DNA from: Branchinecta lynchi
Lineage: Eukaryota; Arthropoda; Branchiopoda; Anostraca; Branchinectidae
Reading direction: 5' to 3'
Assembly: GCA_023053575.1 (NCBI GenBank)
Contig: JAKZAP010000012.1
Span: 22,618,780 to 22,682,779 of the forward strand
DNA: 64,000 bases
The stretch's first letter is position 1. Each line of letters starts with the position of its first letter. Both the position numbers and the translations under genes were made by a program. Under the pieces are notes generated by a model, which had not been told where the DNA came from, made no database searches, and saw nothing but the letters and a program-made list of their open reading frames with translations. Positions 11,901 to 20,759 of this stretch are shown piece after piece.

Positions 11901-14900
11901 AAAAGGCAAACTTGATAGGTGACCAAGTTACGCTCTCCTTTTGGCTTTTGCTTCGCGATTTCTTATCAGTTTACCCCAAAATCCAACAAAAGATGGATTT
12001 GAGTCAAAATCATTAGCAGTATTTGAAGACTATCCCGAATATTTAAGATGGACAGTTTATAGTACAAATAAAATACAAGTAAAATGGCATTTGTCAAAAT
12101 TGTGTTAGTAGAAATTCCTTAGTAGAAACGGCGACTTGCAAGAGCGCGAAAATGTTCAAAAAGGCCTGAAAAATGCTAAGAGGTAAAGCCGAAAAGGGAA
12201 AGGCAAAAGTCGAACAAAAACGCAACTAATGTTTCAAAGTCAGCTTGGGCTCAAAGAATATTTAATCAGATTGGTGTTCCTACTTCCTACCTGATTGAGC
12301 TTCCATTCTAGCATGTATATGGCCATCAACCACCAACTTCAGCAGGATGGGCAATCTTCACTTGGCAACACAGAACTGCGGCGAATGACCGCCACATACA
12401 TACGAGCGCATGGAGATGACTTCCTGCCTTTCCTCACGAGTTCGAAAGTTGACGATGTGATGTCAGAGGAAGATTTTGAATCGTACTGCCAAAAGATGGA
12501 GCTCACTACAGCTTGGGGAGGCCAGCTTGAGGTAATATTCATTTTTGACTTCCCGCAATTTCCGACCCTCATCGGGCTTCGTTGTATGACTGAAGTTTGT
12601 TGTTTTTACGTCAACTTTATAGGCTGTAATAAGACCATTCGGAGTCGAATAGATTCCCTATACGCTGCCCGATGCAAACGAGCGGAGGGTAGGAGCTACG
12701 CGGAACATCATAATTCTTTACCTCTACAAACAGCTATATCGCAGTAAAGCCCCAGTATGATGGTCTTTTCGAAGGCGACACTCAGTTCGTAGGTCAATAA
12801 TTAAAGCACAAATATTTCGTATCTACTCACATTGGAGCTGAGTTACCACACTGAACACTGAACTTGTTTCTTAGCTCGGGGCTCCACTGAGCTTCGGGTT
12901 GAGCTGACTTCCCAACTGTAGACTCCGTTGCTTGTCAAACGTCCTAGCAAACCTCTATCCAGTCTGGAAGGTTTGGTGACCAGCGGGGTAAGCTTGTCTA
13001 GGTTCTTTTATCCTCGATTGGGGAAAAGGAAATAATCTCTTTCAGTCTGGAGAAAGCGTGGGAGTTAGAGCTAGTCGGAAATAGAGAGCGTTGAGGATAG
13101 AACTTGTTGAATAAGTTTCGACCAAATATTTGTTTATCCTAAATGTATCTTCACACCAGAGAAGAAATTTTTAAAGTAAAATCAGCTTGGTTGTCTAGCA
13201 TTGTCACGTCACATGTGACGTGCTGCAGAGCGCCTGCTGCACTATTTCTTCTTACATGAGCGGCGAAGATGGAAGTAGACGGGCATCAACTTAAAGCTCA
13301 GCCAGTACCTGTAGTTAAGCTCAGTTTTGTCGGGGTATACATAGTCGCCGCATGGAGCCAAAGACGGAGGTTCTATTGGCGTATTTGTTCTTGGTAGTAG
13401 TAAGACACGTCCTAGGTTAGAGTCAAATTATGTCGCTTTTGGGGGAGTCGGAAGGAATCTTGTGACACGAGTAGGGCGAGACGGGCAGAGACATAGAGGT
13501 GAAAAAGGCCATGCGTCATTTTGGTCCGGACGGATCCGACGCAGGGATGGATTTTATCAAGACCAAACAAGCACAAGAACCTCCGTCTCTCTATCTCTAT
13601 AATACGACCATGCGGAGTCAAATAGATTCCCATGCAAACGTGTGGAGGGTAGGATCTACTCGGAACATTACAATTCGTTACCTCTACAAACAGCTACATC
13701 GCAGTAGAGCCCCGGAGAAGAAATGCTGAGAGTAACATACTATTGGTTGTCTGCTATTGTGACATCACATGTGACTCGCTGCAGAGCGGGTCATGCACGC
13801 CTGCTACGTATTTTTCCTCTGATACGCGCAGCGGCGAAGAGTTAAGTAGACTGGCATCAAGTGGTTTGACAAGGAGCAATCCAGCAGACTGGAGCTAATC
13901 CAGAAAAGAGCAATTAAGATTATCCTGGGCCCAGTGTACGCTAGGTATGAGTTTTGGCCACAAATGTCTAAATTCTGAACTGCAAAGATCGTTGCCCGAG
14001 TATGTTAAGCAAAATAAAAACAGGCCCAATACGCGTACTCAAACCCACTCAAACAAAACTAAATTAACAAACTATCCAGCGGATGCAACTGAAAGATATG
14101 TTAACTCGTTTGTGCCGTACTTTGTTCGTTCGTTTAATAGTTCTTAGTCGTGTTTACCTGGTATTTGTCATTTGTCATTGGCCATTTTATGTCCCGTTGA
14201 AAGTGTTAGGTTGGCTTACCTTTGCTAGCTATTTTTGCTATTTTGGTAAATAAACTATATATATAAGTCAGAGATCAGCAAGTAGCTATAGCTCTGCTCA
14301 GTTCTTTCGGGTATCCTATTGGCTTATTTGGGGTATAAGCTAATAAGGGTATCCCTTCTATTGGCTTATTCGTTCTTGATTTTATGCACTTATTTCCCTA
14401 ACAAGGCCATCCATTGGCGGAACGGAGGAGAGCTTGTGACATTCCGCAACCCGATGAGAATTTGTTGGTGGCGAGAGGTGACGAGCAGAGATGGGCCGGG
14501 TTGATTCCAGGATTCCTCAAGTAACCCCCCCCCCCCCCCCCCCCCCCCCCGAAATAAATTCCTGGATACGGGCCTGGGCTTAGGCAATCTAACTTTTTGA
14601 TCTCCGCCACCAACCATCCTCAGTAATCGTAATGCGTTAGCCGATGACGTTAGATATCAGTGATTTTTGTCACATTTTTAAACTATAACCTACGTGCATG
14701 ATTTGATTTTGTTAAGGTCGGGTTCGAATCCTCAGCATGAAATGGTGGATTTGGATTCGAATCCTTTCATGATCGGATTTCGCCCATCTTTGCTGACGAG
14801 TAGTGATGTATCAAAATGATGATATTTGTCATGCAAGTTGCGAACGAGACGGGAATCGCATAGAAATACCCATGTATGCTGTTATATTTTCGTGAAACAT

Positions 14901-15590
14901 AACTTTTGAACCAATTTACGTATTACTTCTTACGGAAGTTGACAGAAGTTTGACAGTAGGCTATGTAACACAAGCACGCGCATGTCGTGTGGGTGTTATC
15001 AAACATCTGACATTGGACCGTAAAGTAACTACAGTATATAAAAACTATAGCGGAAGACCTCATTTCCTCACTGTTCTGCCTAGCACAACTTCTGTCTTTC
15101 TTGCGATTTGCAGAAGGCACTAACCTCCCGCGCGCTCGCCGCCGTGACTCATTATTGCAATTGGAGTTCATTCTTGCTAGTTTTAGTCGCGGATCGGCAA
15201 GCGATCTGATCTGGCCACATGCCAATCGCTGGCCCTGGGGTCGTTTGTAAATATGTTGTATTCGCGACTCAATATGTTGTGTGCTTCCTATTATTAATAA
15301 ACTGGAATGATTTTGCAACCACTCTTGGCCAACTAAGGGACACAAACCTAACACTCACCCAACATCATACATTCAATGATTTCTAGCTTCGCGCACTAAG
15401 TCACGTCCTGAAGCGACCCATCGAGATCATACAAGGAGATGCCCCAAGCTTAACCATTGGAGAAGAGTACAAGGACGGAAAACCCATACTCTTGACATAC
15501 CATCGGCATATCTACGGACTCGGTGCCCATTACAATTCAGTCGCTGAATTCTCCAAGTCCAAGGAAGGGCTGGAAGAGACTGTTGAGTAA
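8822..15590 (+). CDS. OTUD6B: OTU domain-containing protein 6B (deubiquitinase), 5' incomplete
   Basis: Four exons join in frame: 8822-8973, 9466-9749, 12312-12531 and 15387-15590 (stop TAA), all with GT-AG introns, giving about 286 residues. The product is a cysteine-protease-type deubiquitinase. A charged coiled-coil N terminus ([14 protein letters not shown]) is followed by the OTU domain. The catalytic Cys lies in SSDGNC and the catalytic His in GLGAHYNS near the C terminus. The spacing and the motifs AAWGGQLE-like (here TTAWGGQLE) and PIEIIQGD match OTUD6A/B. Exon 8822 begins in phase with two bases completing a codon, so at least one upstream coding exon (about 25-30 residues in relatives) is missing. 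I could not find it between the LINE relic and the Ty3 element. The introns are filled with MITEs. Confidence 0.9.
9466..9749 (+). CDS. OTUD6B: OTUD6B exon b (linker up to the catalytic loop)
   Basis: Acceptor TCTTTAG ending at 9465, donor GTAAGG at 9750. Encodes an acidic linker, the conserved [10 protein letters not shown] segment and the loop EISSDGN. It ends with TG, the first two bases of the catalytic Cys codon, so the active-site codon is split by the intron. Confidence 0.9.
10151..10472 (+). repeat. MITE-B copy interrupted by another MITE-B (outer element)
   Basis: The outer element starts AACTGTAAAAAGTTTCTCCG and ends CTTTTTACAGTG at 10472. It is split at 10213 by a second copy of the same family. 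Left (10151-10210) and right (10370-10472) halves together make one normal-sized element. MITE-B has CACTGTAAAAA ends and TA target duplication, as in Tc1/mariner-type non-autonomous elements. It lies in OTUD6B intron b-c. Confidence 0.8.
10213..10367 (+). repeat. MITE-B copy inserted in MITE-B (inner element)
   Basis: 155 bp, CACTGTAAAAAG...TTTTACAGTG, flanked on both sides by TA (10211-10212 and 10368-10369). The interior consists of alternating blocks GGGATTAAT / AGATAAGATTAATCC that can fold back. Confidence 0.85.
10956..11123 (-). repeat. MITE-B copy
   Basis: 168 bp with ends CACTGTAAAAA and CTTTTTAGAGTG, flanked by TA (10954-10955 and 11124-11125). Its body (TTGCAGTATTTGCTACTGG first) is in the opposite orientation to the 10.2-kb copies. 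Confidence 0.8.
11748..12227. repeat. MITE-G, 480 bp with long inverted ends
   Basis: Terminal inverted repeats of about 45 bp start AGTTGCGTTTTTGTTCGACT (11748) and end with its complement at 12227. Flanks are AAT on both sides (or TA, if the terminal A/T belongs to the target). The interior has several CAAAAAGGC / GCCTTTTTG words in both orientations. The only copy in the window. It lies in OTUD6B intron b-c. Confidence 0.75.
12231..12264 (+). repeat. 34-bp PLE terminal tail, isolated
   Basis: The sequence starting GTTTCAAAGTCAGCTTGGGC and ending AAAGAATATTTA is identical to the terminal extension of the Penelope-like element at 27282-27315 and 31308-31341. It lies four bases downstream of MITE-G and about 50 bases before OTUD6B exon c. 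It is either an extremely 5'-truncated PLE insertion or a footprint. Confidence 0.7.
12312..12531 (+). CDS. OTUD6B: OTUD6B exon c (OTU core)
   Basis: Acceptor ATTCTAG ending at 12311, donor GTAATATTC at 12532. Its first base C completes the catalytic Cys codon. It encodes [20 protein letters not shown] and TTAWGGQLE, the OTU core that positions ubiquitin. Confidence 0.9.
12620..12755 (+). repeat. Dispersed repeat K, copy 1
   Basis: Shares a block (AATAGATTCCC, CGATGCAAAC, GGAGGGTAGGA, CTACAAACAGCTA, TCGCAGTA) with 13590-13735 and 63310-63470. It is diverged, with no coding signature that survives in all copies and no terminal repeats that I could define. Confidence 0.6.
13190..13860 (+). repeat. 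Direct duplication enclosing repeat K copy 2
   Basis: The block GGTTGTCTAGCATTGTCACG... to GCGGCGAAGATGGAAGTAGA (13190-13280) recurs diverged at 13742-13860. Between them sits the second repeat K copy (13590-13735). The arrangement looks like the end of one repeat unit joined to the start of the next, so repeat K may be part of a longer tandem unit of about 550 bp. Confidence 0.55.
13865..14265 (+). pseudogene. LINE 3'-end relic
   Basis: The broken frame reads [17 protein letters not shown], a classic segment after the RT domain of CR1/Jockey-type LINEs, then after frameshifts [15 protein letters not shown] and a stop. The same C-terminal phrase (SFVPSFVKQYNDL) ends the larger LINE at 26940, so both belong to related families. 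An A-rich tail (GGTAAATAAACTATATATA) closes it near 14265. Confidence 0.6.
14522..14550. repeat. C homopolymer of about 29 bases
   Basis: Uninterrupted C-run in OTUD6B intron c-d. Other G/C runs occur at about 22479, 48687, 48914, 51784 and 62469, mostly inside repeats. Exact length is unreliable in assemblies. Confidence 0.8.
15387..15590 (+). CDS. OTUD6B: OTUD6B exon d (C-terminal, catalytic His)
   Basis: Acceptor TTTCTAG ending at 15386, stop TAA 15588-15590. Encodes [18 protein letters not shown], the conserved [10 protein letters not shown] strand and GLGAHYNSV with the catalytic His, then a 16-residue acidic tail. The reading frame joins cleanly to exon c across a 2.85-kb intron. Confidence 0.92.
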   Translation, partial: LRALSHVLKRPIEIIQGDAPSLTIGEEYKDGKPILLTYHRHIYGLGAHYNSVAEFSKSKEGLEETVE

Positions 15591-15667
15591 TCATTGGGTT
15601 ATCACACGCTTTACGTATTTTAATACGGTACGGGGCCGAGACTGTTACCTTGTCCTAGAAAGAGTCT

Positions 15668-16232
15668 GAGCGTGTTCCACCCTTCTAACAGTAGTAACTA
15701 TTAGTTACTATTTTCTTTCCAACCTCGTAAAAAGTTACTACGCTGACCGTTCCAACCTTCTAGGGATAGTAACTATTAGCTGCGTTCGTTGCACTCCGGG
15801 CTGTCTCTGGTGTTTAGTCACCAGTGTCTGGTTCTTCCCTTAAAACGTGTTTTTTCGGTTCACCTGTGAGTTGATGAAAACTGGCTAACTCCTAGCTGAG
15901 GCCGGGCTCACGAGCAGGTCTGGTTAGTCCGCACTGGTGAGATAAAACCGGACACTGGTTAGTGTCCGGTTTTATCCGGTTTTTAAACGGCTTTTAAGAA
16001 AAACCGGAGACCACCGGTGAGAACTCACGTGACAAAGAACGCAGCTATTGCTTACCATGCTCGAGAGCGTAGTAAGCGTGGTAACTACGCGTCTCTGTAA
16101 CGCGATTGGTCGAATTCACCCGTGGCATGATGGTCTGCTGGGAAATAGAAAAATCGTTCCATCCTTGACGGCAAAAAGCCAGAATTCGTGATGTCATGCT
16201 AGTAACTACGGTAAGTAGGGTGGAACACGCTC
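15668..16232 (+). repeat. MITE-C copy, interrupted by MITE-H
   Basis: Ends GAGCGTGTTCCACCCT and AGGGTGGAACACGCTC, flanked by TCT on both sides (15665-15667, 16233-16235). The interior has repeated AGTAACTATTAGTTACT palindromes. Comparison with the uninterrupted copy 49545-49849 shows that 15778-16046 was inserted later. It lies about 80 bases after the OTUD6B stop codon, probably in or near the 3' untranslated region. Confidence 0.85.
15778..16046. repeat. MITE-H nested in MITE-C
   Basis: 269 bp with ends AGCTGCGTTCGTTGCACTCC and CAAAGAACGCAGCT, flanked by ATT on both sides (15775-15777, 16047-16049). The empty site is visible in the related MITE-C copy at 49.7 kb. It contains a strong internal hairpin (AAAACCGGACACTGG / TAGTGTCCGGTTTTAT, about 15945-15980). 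Confidence 0.8.
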
Positions 16233-16873
16233 TCTGTATTAGGCCATGAGGCCCGCTCATGGTGTGTGCGTAGTGCTTCAACCTTGTGCTGGGTACCCAG
16301 AACCCAAAGCACATTACAAGCCCAAAGCACATTACAAAATTGGCTCATGACTCAACGCTGTATAGTCCTTTCTAAAACTGACGGATTTTTGGTACAGCGG
16401 AGCTTGCTCCTTCGGACGTACGCCGAATTTTGACCAACTCACTTTGCCAAAAGCAGACTATTAACGACTCAATCAAAGTCTTTTTTCAAGATCGCTTAAG
16501 AATATCTGAGTGGTTAGACATCAGAAGAGTCCGAAGTAACATGTCACTGCTGTAAAGTGCCTCCATCCCAAAGAGTCTGTTCTGGGGAGTATAAAGTAGG
16601 TGCAAAAAGTGTAAAGTAAAGCCGTGATAGTTCGATGGTCTAGGGGCTTCGTTTACAGTATTGAAAGAATCCTGTTGTATCTCAGCAATCGGTTGCTAAT
16701 TTTTTGAATTAAATGAAACCAGTGTATGTGAAATAAACCGCTGTTGCAATTTGTATGTTCAGGTTCTACAGATTGACTGACTAGTTATAGCAAGGGTGTT
16801 GTGCAGGTATCAAAAGGTGCCCAGTTTCCAGTCTTCCTTCTCCTGGTACACGTCCACATGGTGTTTTTCAGAC

Positions 16874-17164
16874 CAGAGTTGCGTTTTCAGGCTCGCTTCT
16901 CAACCCGTGTCCGTCACAAGTCGTTTTTACGCAGCGCATCTAGTGCGCATCCTAACACGGATTCCCTGTTCTTGTGGCTTTAAGCGTTCTTAGCCCCCGT
17001 GTTTCTTTTCGAGTTCAACACCGAATTCAAACACAAACGGATTCGGTAGAGTATCAAATCCTGTGCCGGGTGCTCTTATGCAAAACACTGGCGCTGAAGA
17101 CGGGTGACAGCGCAACGTGTTAGAATTCGAGTTCAACACGTTAATTGCTGAAAACACAACTCAG
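16874..17164. repeat. Possible MITE, 17-bp imperfect inverted ends
   Basis: CAGAGTTGCGTTTTCAG (16874-16890) is inverted at 17148-17164 with a few mismatches. No clear target duplication is seen. Neighbouring words TCGAGTTCAACAC recur. Weak evidence. Confidence 0.35.
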
Positions 17165-17832
17165 AATTCGTCCGCTAGTCCCAACAAAATCCAGCTTACA
17201 ACCTACGTCTCGTTGGTTTGTGTTTGTGTCGGTAAAACAGGGATTGTCAGAAAGGAGGATAAAAAAGTTTTACTTTTGGTGTAGAAACACAGAATTCGGC
17301 AGTGTTTGCATATACTAATTCACAGAAGGGGTTCACGGGGGTTTTGAAGAGTTTATAGAGCCCGGAATGGGGAAAAAAATCATCCCTTCTGGTGTCACAA
17401 GTGCTTTAAGGATGCGTTCTTGAGCAGCAATGAAAAATCCTTGTTGTGTTCATTTGTTGTTTAAAGGATCCCTCACACTGTTTATTTACTCGTCAACAAC
17501 TCCCAGTCTTTACAAATAATTGAATACTTTAAGACTACGCTCTGCTCTCATCAAATCATCCACGACGTTAGCTGTTCTAAGCCTTTTAATCGTAGCGAAA
17601 ACGAGGAAAATTGACATTACCGGTTTTTCTGATTGAAAAACTTCTCGCAGACAAACGACGATAGCGTGAGTACGCATCGAAGGTAGTAAAACACGGCAAG
17701 TGAGAAAATCAACGAGGTTTTATCAGAGGGTTTAGAATGCACCGCACGAAATTCGGGCCTCCTCGCTTAGAAATGGTTGGAGTGATTACGGAAGTAGGCT
17801 GCGTTAGTATTATAGGTAAGATATGTCCTTAA
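17165..17832. other. Unassigned intergenic DNA
   Basis: AT-rich, no long frame, no recognised repeat ends. Nothing that I can assign. Confidence 0.4.
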
Positions 17833-18272
17833 AGGACACCTGAATGAAGAGTACCAAGTATCATCCCTATCTGTATGACGTCCGTTAACATTGCCTGCAG
17901 AAAACCCAATCCAAATACGAAATACCGTTTCCAAGCTATGATTTTTGCTCCATTTTGCATCTGTCCTTATTTCAGTACCGAGCAATTTTAGAAATGAACA
18001 AATGTCTCCAATCAACCCTTCTTCTGGAATATTTTTTAGCCAGATAAGCCCAAGCGTATATCTAGAAGAAATTCCAATACGATCCGGCCAGCGCTGTACA
18101 AGATTTGAATGAATTGTGTTTTTTGTCTTGGAGTCTGCATGTGCAAACATCCGGAAACGATCATCCCTATTTTGAAAACGTCACGCTCAGGAGAAGAATG
18201 CTCTCCGTGTCCATGTCTGTAAATGCATTCCCCATGGTGTGTTCGAGTATGGTTTCATTGTTCAGGTGTCCT
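17833..18272. repeat. MITE-F with TTAA target duplication
   Basis: 440 bp with ends AGGACACCTGAA and TTCAGGTGTCCT, flanked by TTAA (17829-17832, 18273-18276). TTAA targeting is characteristic of piggyBac-type elements, but the ends do not prove that assignment. A minus-strand open frame of 127 codons (17767-18150) runs through it and out of its left edge. It has no recognisable domain. Confidence 0.75.
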
Positions 18273-18659
18273 TTAAGTATAGTCTCGCTCTTGAGCAGCG
18301 AACTATTTTGCCGCTGTGCTCAAATTCAGGACGAAAGGGGCGGATCCTGACTCTTCTGTTTATTCTTACCCTAACATACCTCATTAGGCAGATTAGATCG
18401 ACTGTTCGTATATTTAAAATATACTGTTTCATAAAATTCCGAATAACATGGTGATACGTACACAAATATTAAATAATTCGGTGACCCGTCAGTGGCTATG
18501 AAGCCACATATCATTAAGTAGCCCCTAGGAATGGTGAGCTACCAATGACGAGTTCTGTCATGTTTGAGACCTCTTTATCTTGTAACAAGCCGATCATCAT
18601 TACACTCCACAGGCACTAGCCTGGTGTTGGTGTTGCAGTGTATTACCATTATGGTACCC

Positions 18660-19130
18660 GCGACCAAAGACAATGATAGTGGGAAAGACTGGTGACTTAG
18701 CTAAAATCGGGTCTCTGAAAATCGATCGGAACGCTGCCTAGCGTTTGGACTTTGTCCAATTTCGAGTGGTAGATGATCAATATAATGAAAGCGAGAGGGC
18801 GTGAGTAGGCAATGTCTGTCAACATTAACTGATTCGAAATCGTGAATTCAAAAAAAAATTCAATTAAAAAGCTATCTATTCTTTTCCTACTTGTTTTTTA
18901 TTCCAATTAAAGAGGAAATCTGAATGGAGAGGGGATGCTCATCATAAACGAAACGAAAAAGAAAATCAACAAAACGTGCTTTGATGATGATTCTGCGGAG
19001 AGCGATTGAAGAAAATGTCAACAGAGCGATTTTTTAACGAAAGAACATCCGCTAAACGGCGCTGATTGTTGTGACTCATGGGGCTTACGGGAGTTTCCGG
19101 TCTTTCCCACTGTTACTGTCTTTGCCCGCG
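18660..19130. repeat. Inverted-repeat element, 33-bp arms
   Basis: Arms 18660-18692 (CGCGACCAAAGACAATGATA first) and 19097-19130 are inverted with about four mismatches, enclosing about 400 bp of AT-rich DNA. No target duplication could be defined. Confidence 0.5.
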
Positions 19131-20590
19131 ACTACTTCAAACGTCAGCTCTTTCCATCAGATGGCGTCCCTGAGCGGATCTAAACTAATTGTTGAAATTA
19201 TATGTGGTAGTCGTTTCGACTGCCTAGCGCTCGTGTCCCTGCGTCACGCATACTATAAAGTCAGCATTCGCCTCCCTTCCTTGGCCAACAATTCCAGATG
19301 TCCGATTTTTTTTTTTTTTTAAATAAATAATAGTGCTACTTACAGGGCTGGAACGAAAGATATGTGAATATATGGTAGAACGCGGTTTGCATCAACGTAT
19401 ACTTTTCTGTACCTCCCAGCCGCTTATTATGCGGTTACTTTGTTTGATTCACAGATTCTATGTTGGCGACCAGCTGGCAGCATAATAACTTTAAGAAACG
19501 GCAGTCAACAGCTAATACGACCGAATAGCCGCGATCCTTTTCGTCGTGCGTCGCTGTCGGTCGAAACCAAAAACGTCTTCAAATTTTATCATATCAGTGT
19601 TTTCTTTGGCACGTTCTATAAACGTCGCTTCACGAACGAAGTTAATACGAAAACGTTAATATTCGAACTAACTTAATATTTACAACAGCAGCTATAATAG
19701 AGTACAAAAATGGATTTTAGTGATAGCAGGCCCACTGTTTTTAAGCTTAGCTTACAAGATTAATTTGCTTTGCCGAGAATTATGAAAATTCGCGCCTAAT
19801 TATTGAACCGAGATGTTGGAACTGACTTTCCACCTCCGTTCGTCGTTTTAGGAATGACGAATGAAACGGTGGTTCAACCGAACAAAGAAAACCACTTATT
19901 CTCGGCAGTCCAACGCCGTTGACGAACGACATTATAATGAACACGCTTATAGTAAAACGACGGTTGGAACGGTGAACAGAACGACGAAAACGAACGCAGC
20001 TAATGTCTCAACCACCAGTCGAGATGTTCAATGGAGATCAGCTTACAGGTAGTAGTACGTTCTCTTGTATATCAGTTAATTTTCTTTCGCCCAATATTGC
20101 CTTACTGGCTAGACCGTTCTCTACCGAAACAGTCGGGCCTTGCTTCTAGTAAAGCTCACGGAATTAACACACAGCCTAGTGCAATCCAATACGGTTCACG
20201 TGAGCTTTCAGATTTTTACCGAGTTATATTTCGTACAAGTATATACTCCCGTCGCTGGCCTGGCACAGTTGTAAGTTCCGAGCGGTGGCAAGGAGGGCAG
20301 GCGCAGTAGACCAACATTCGTCTCGCTCCAAAATGTTCGAACTGTCGAGAACCGCGCCTACCACGAAAAAAGAACCCGGCAGTTTCGCGTACTACGAACG
20401 GCATGAAAACACAACCTGCGGTATTACGAGCTAGCGACCACTTTAAGCAGAAAATAATCGGCTTCCGCATACTTACGCACTAAGCTACTCTACCGGAAAC
20501 GATAAACCGGATTCAAACACTAAATGTAACAGCTATGTGGACGCTAGCTCGATAACAAGTTCATTGAAATAGTATACCCTAGTTACTACT
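19131..20590. other. Intergenic DNA downstream of PRELID3B
   Basis: No gene recognised. Around 19990-20002 the word GAACGCAGCT resembles a MITE-H end, but no partner end was found. Several CG-rich words occur at 20260-20420. It probably holds the PRELID3B 3' untranslated region next to 20595. Confidence 0.35.
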
Positions 20591-20594
20591 ATTG

Positions 20595-20759
20595 TTATGT
20601 CTCTACTTCTGGAGAGGCAGCGGACACTTTCGGCGTGGCGAGAGCTTGAATTTCGTGAGCAACGCCATCTAGGGTGTGACAGAGTTGTGAAGCAGAGGAC
20701 TTTATTTCCTGCACTTCCGTGTTGATCACGTCAATAACCCATTCCATCGCCATACGGCC
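20595..20759 (-). CDS. PRELID3B: PRELID3B last exon
   Basis: Acceptor TTTTTTCTTAG, stop TAA at 20597-20595. Encodes GRMAMEWVIDVI and a helical C-terminal tail of about 40 residues. Confidence 0.88.
   Translation of the reverse strand, partial: GRMAMEWVIDVINTEVQEIKSSASQLCHTLDGVAHEIQALATPKVSAASPEVET

Noticed and set aside
14715..14760. B-box-like GGTTCGAATCC, possible tRNA or SINE
   Set aside because: No A box or cloverleaf upstream.
17767..18150. 127-codon minus-strand open frame
   Set aside because: It overlaps MITE-F and crosses its border, has no recognisable domain and no splice or start context.
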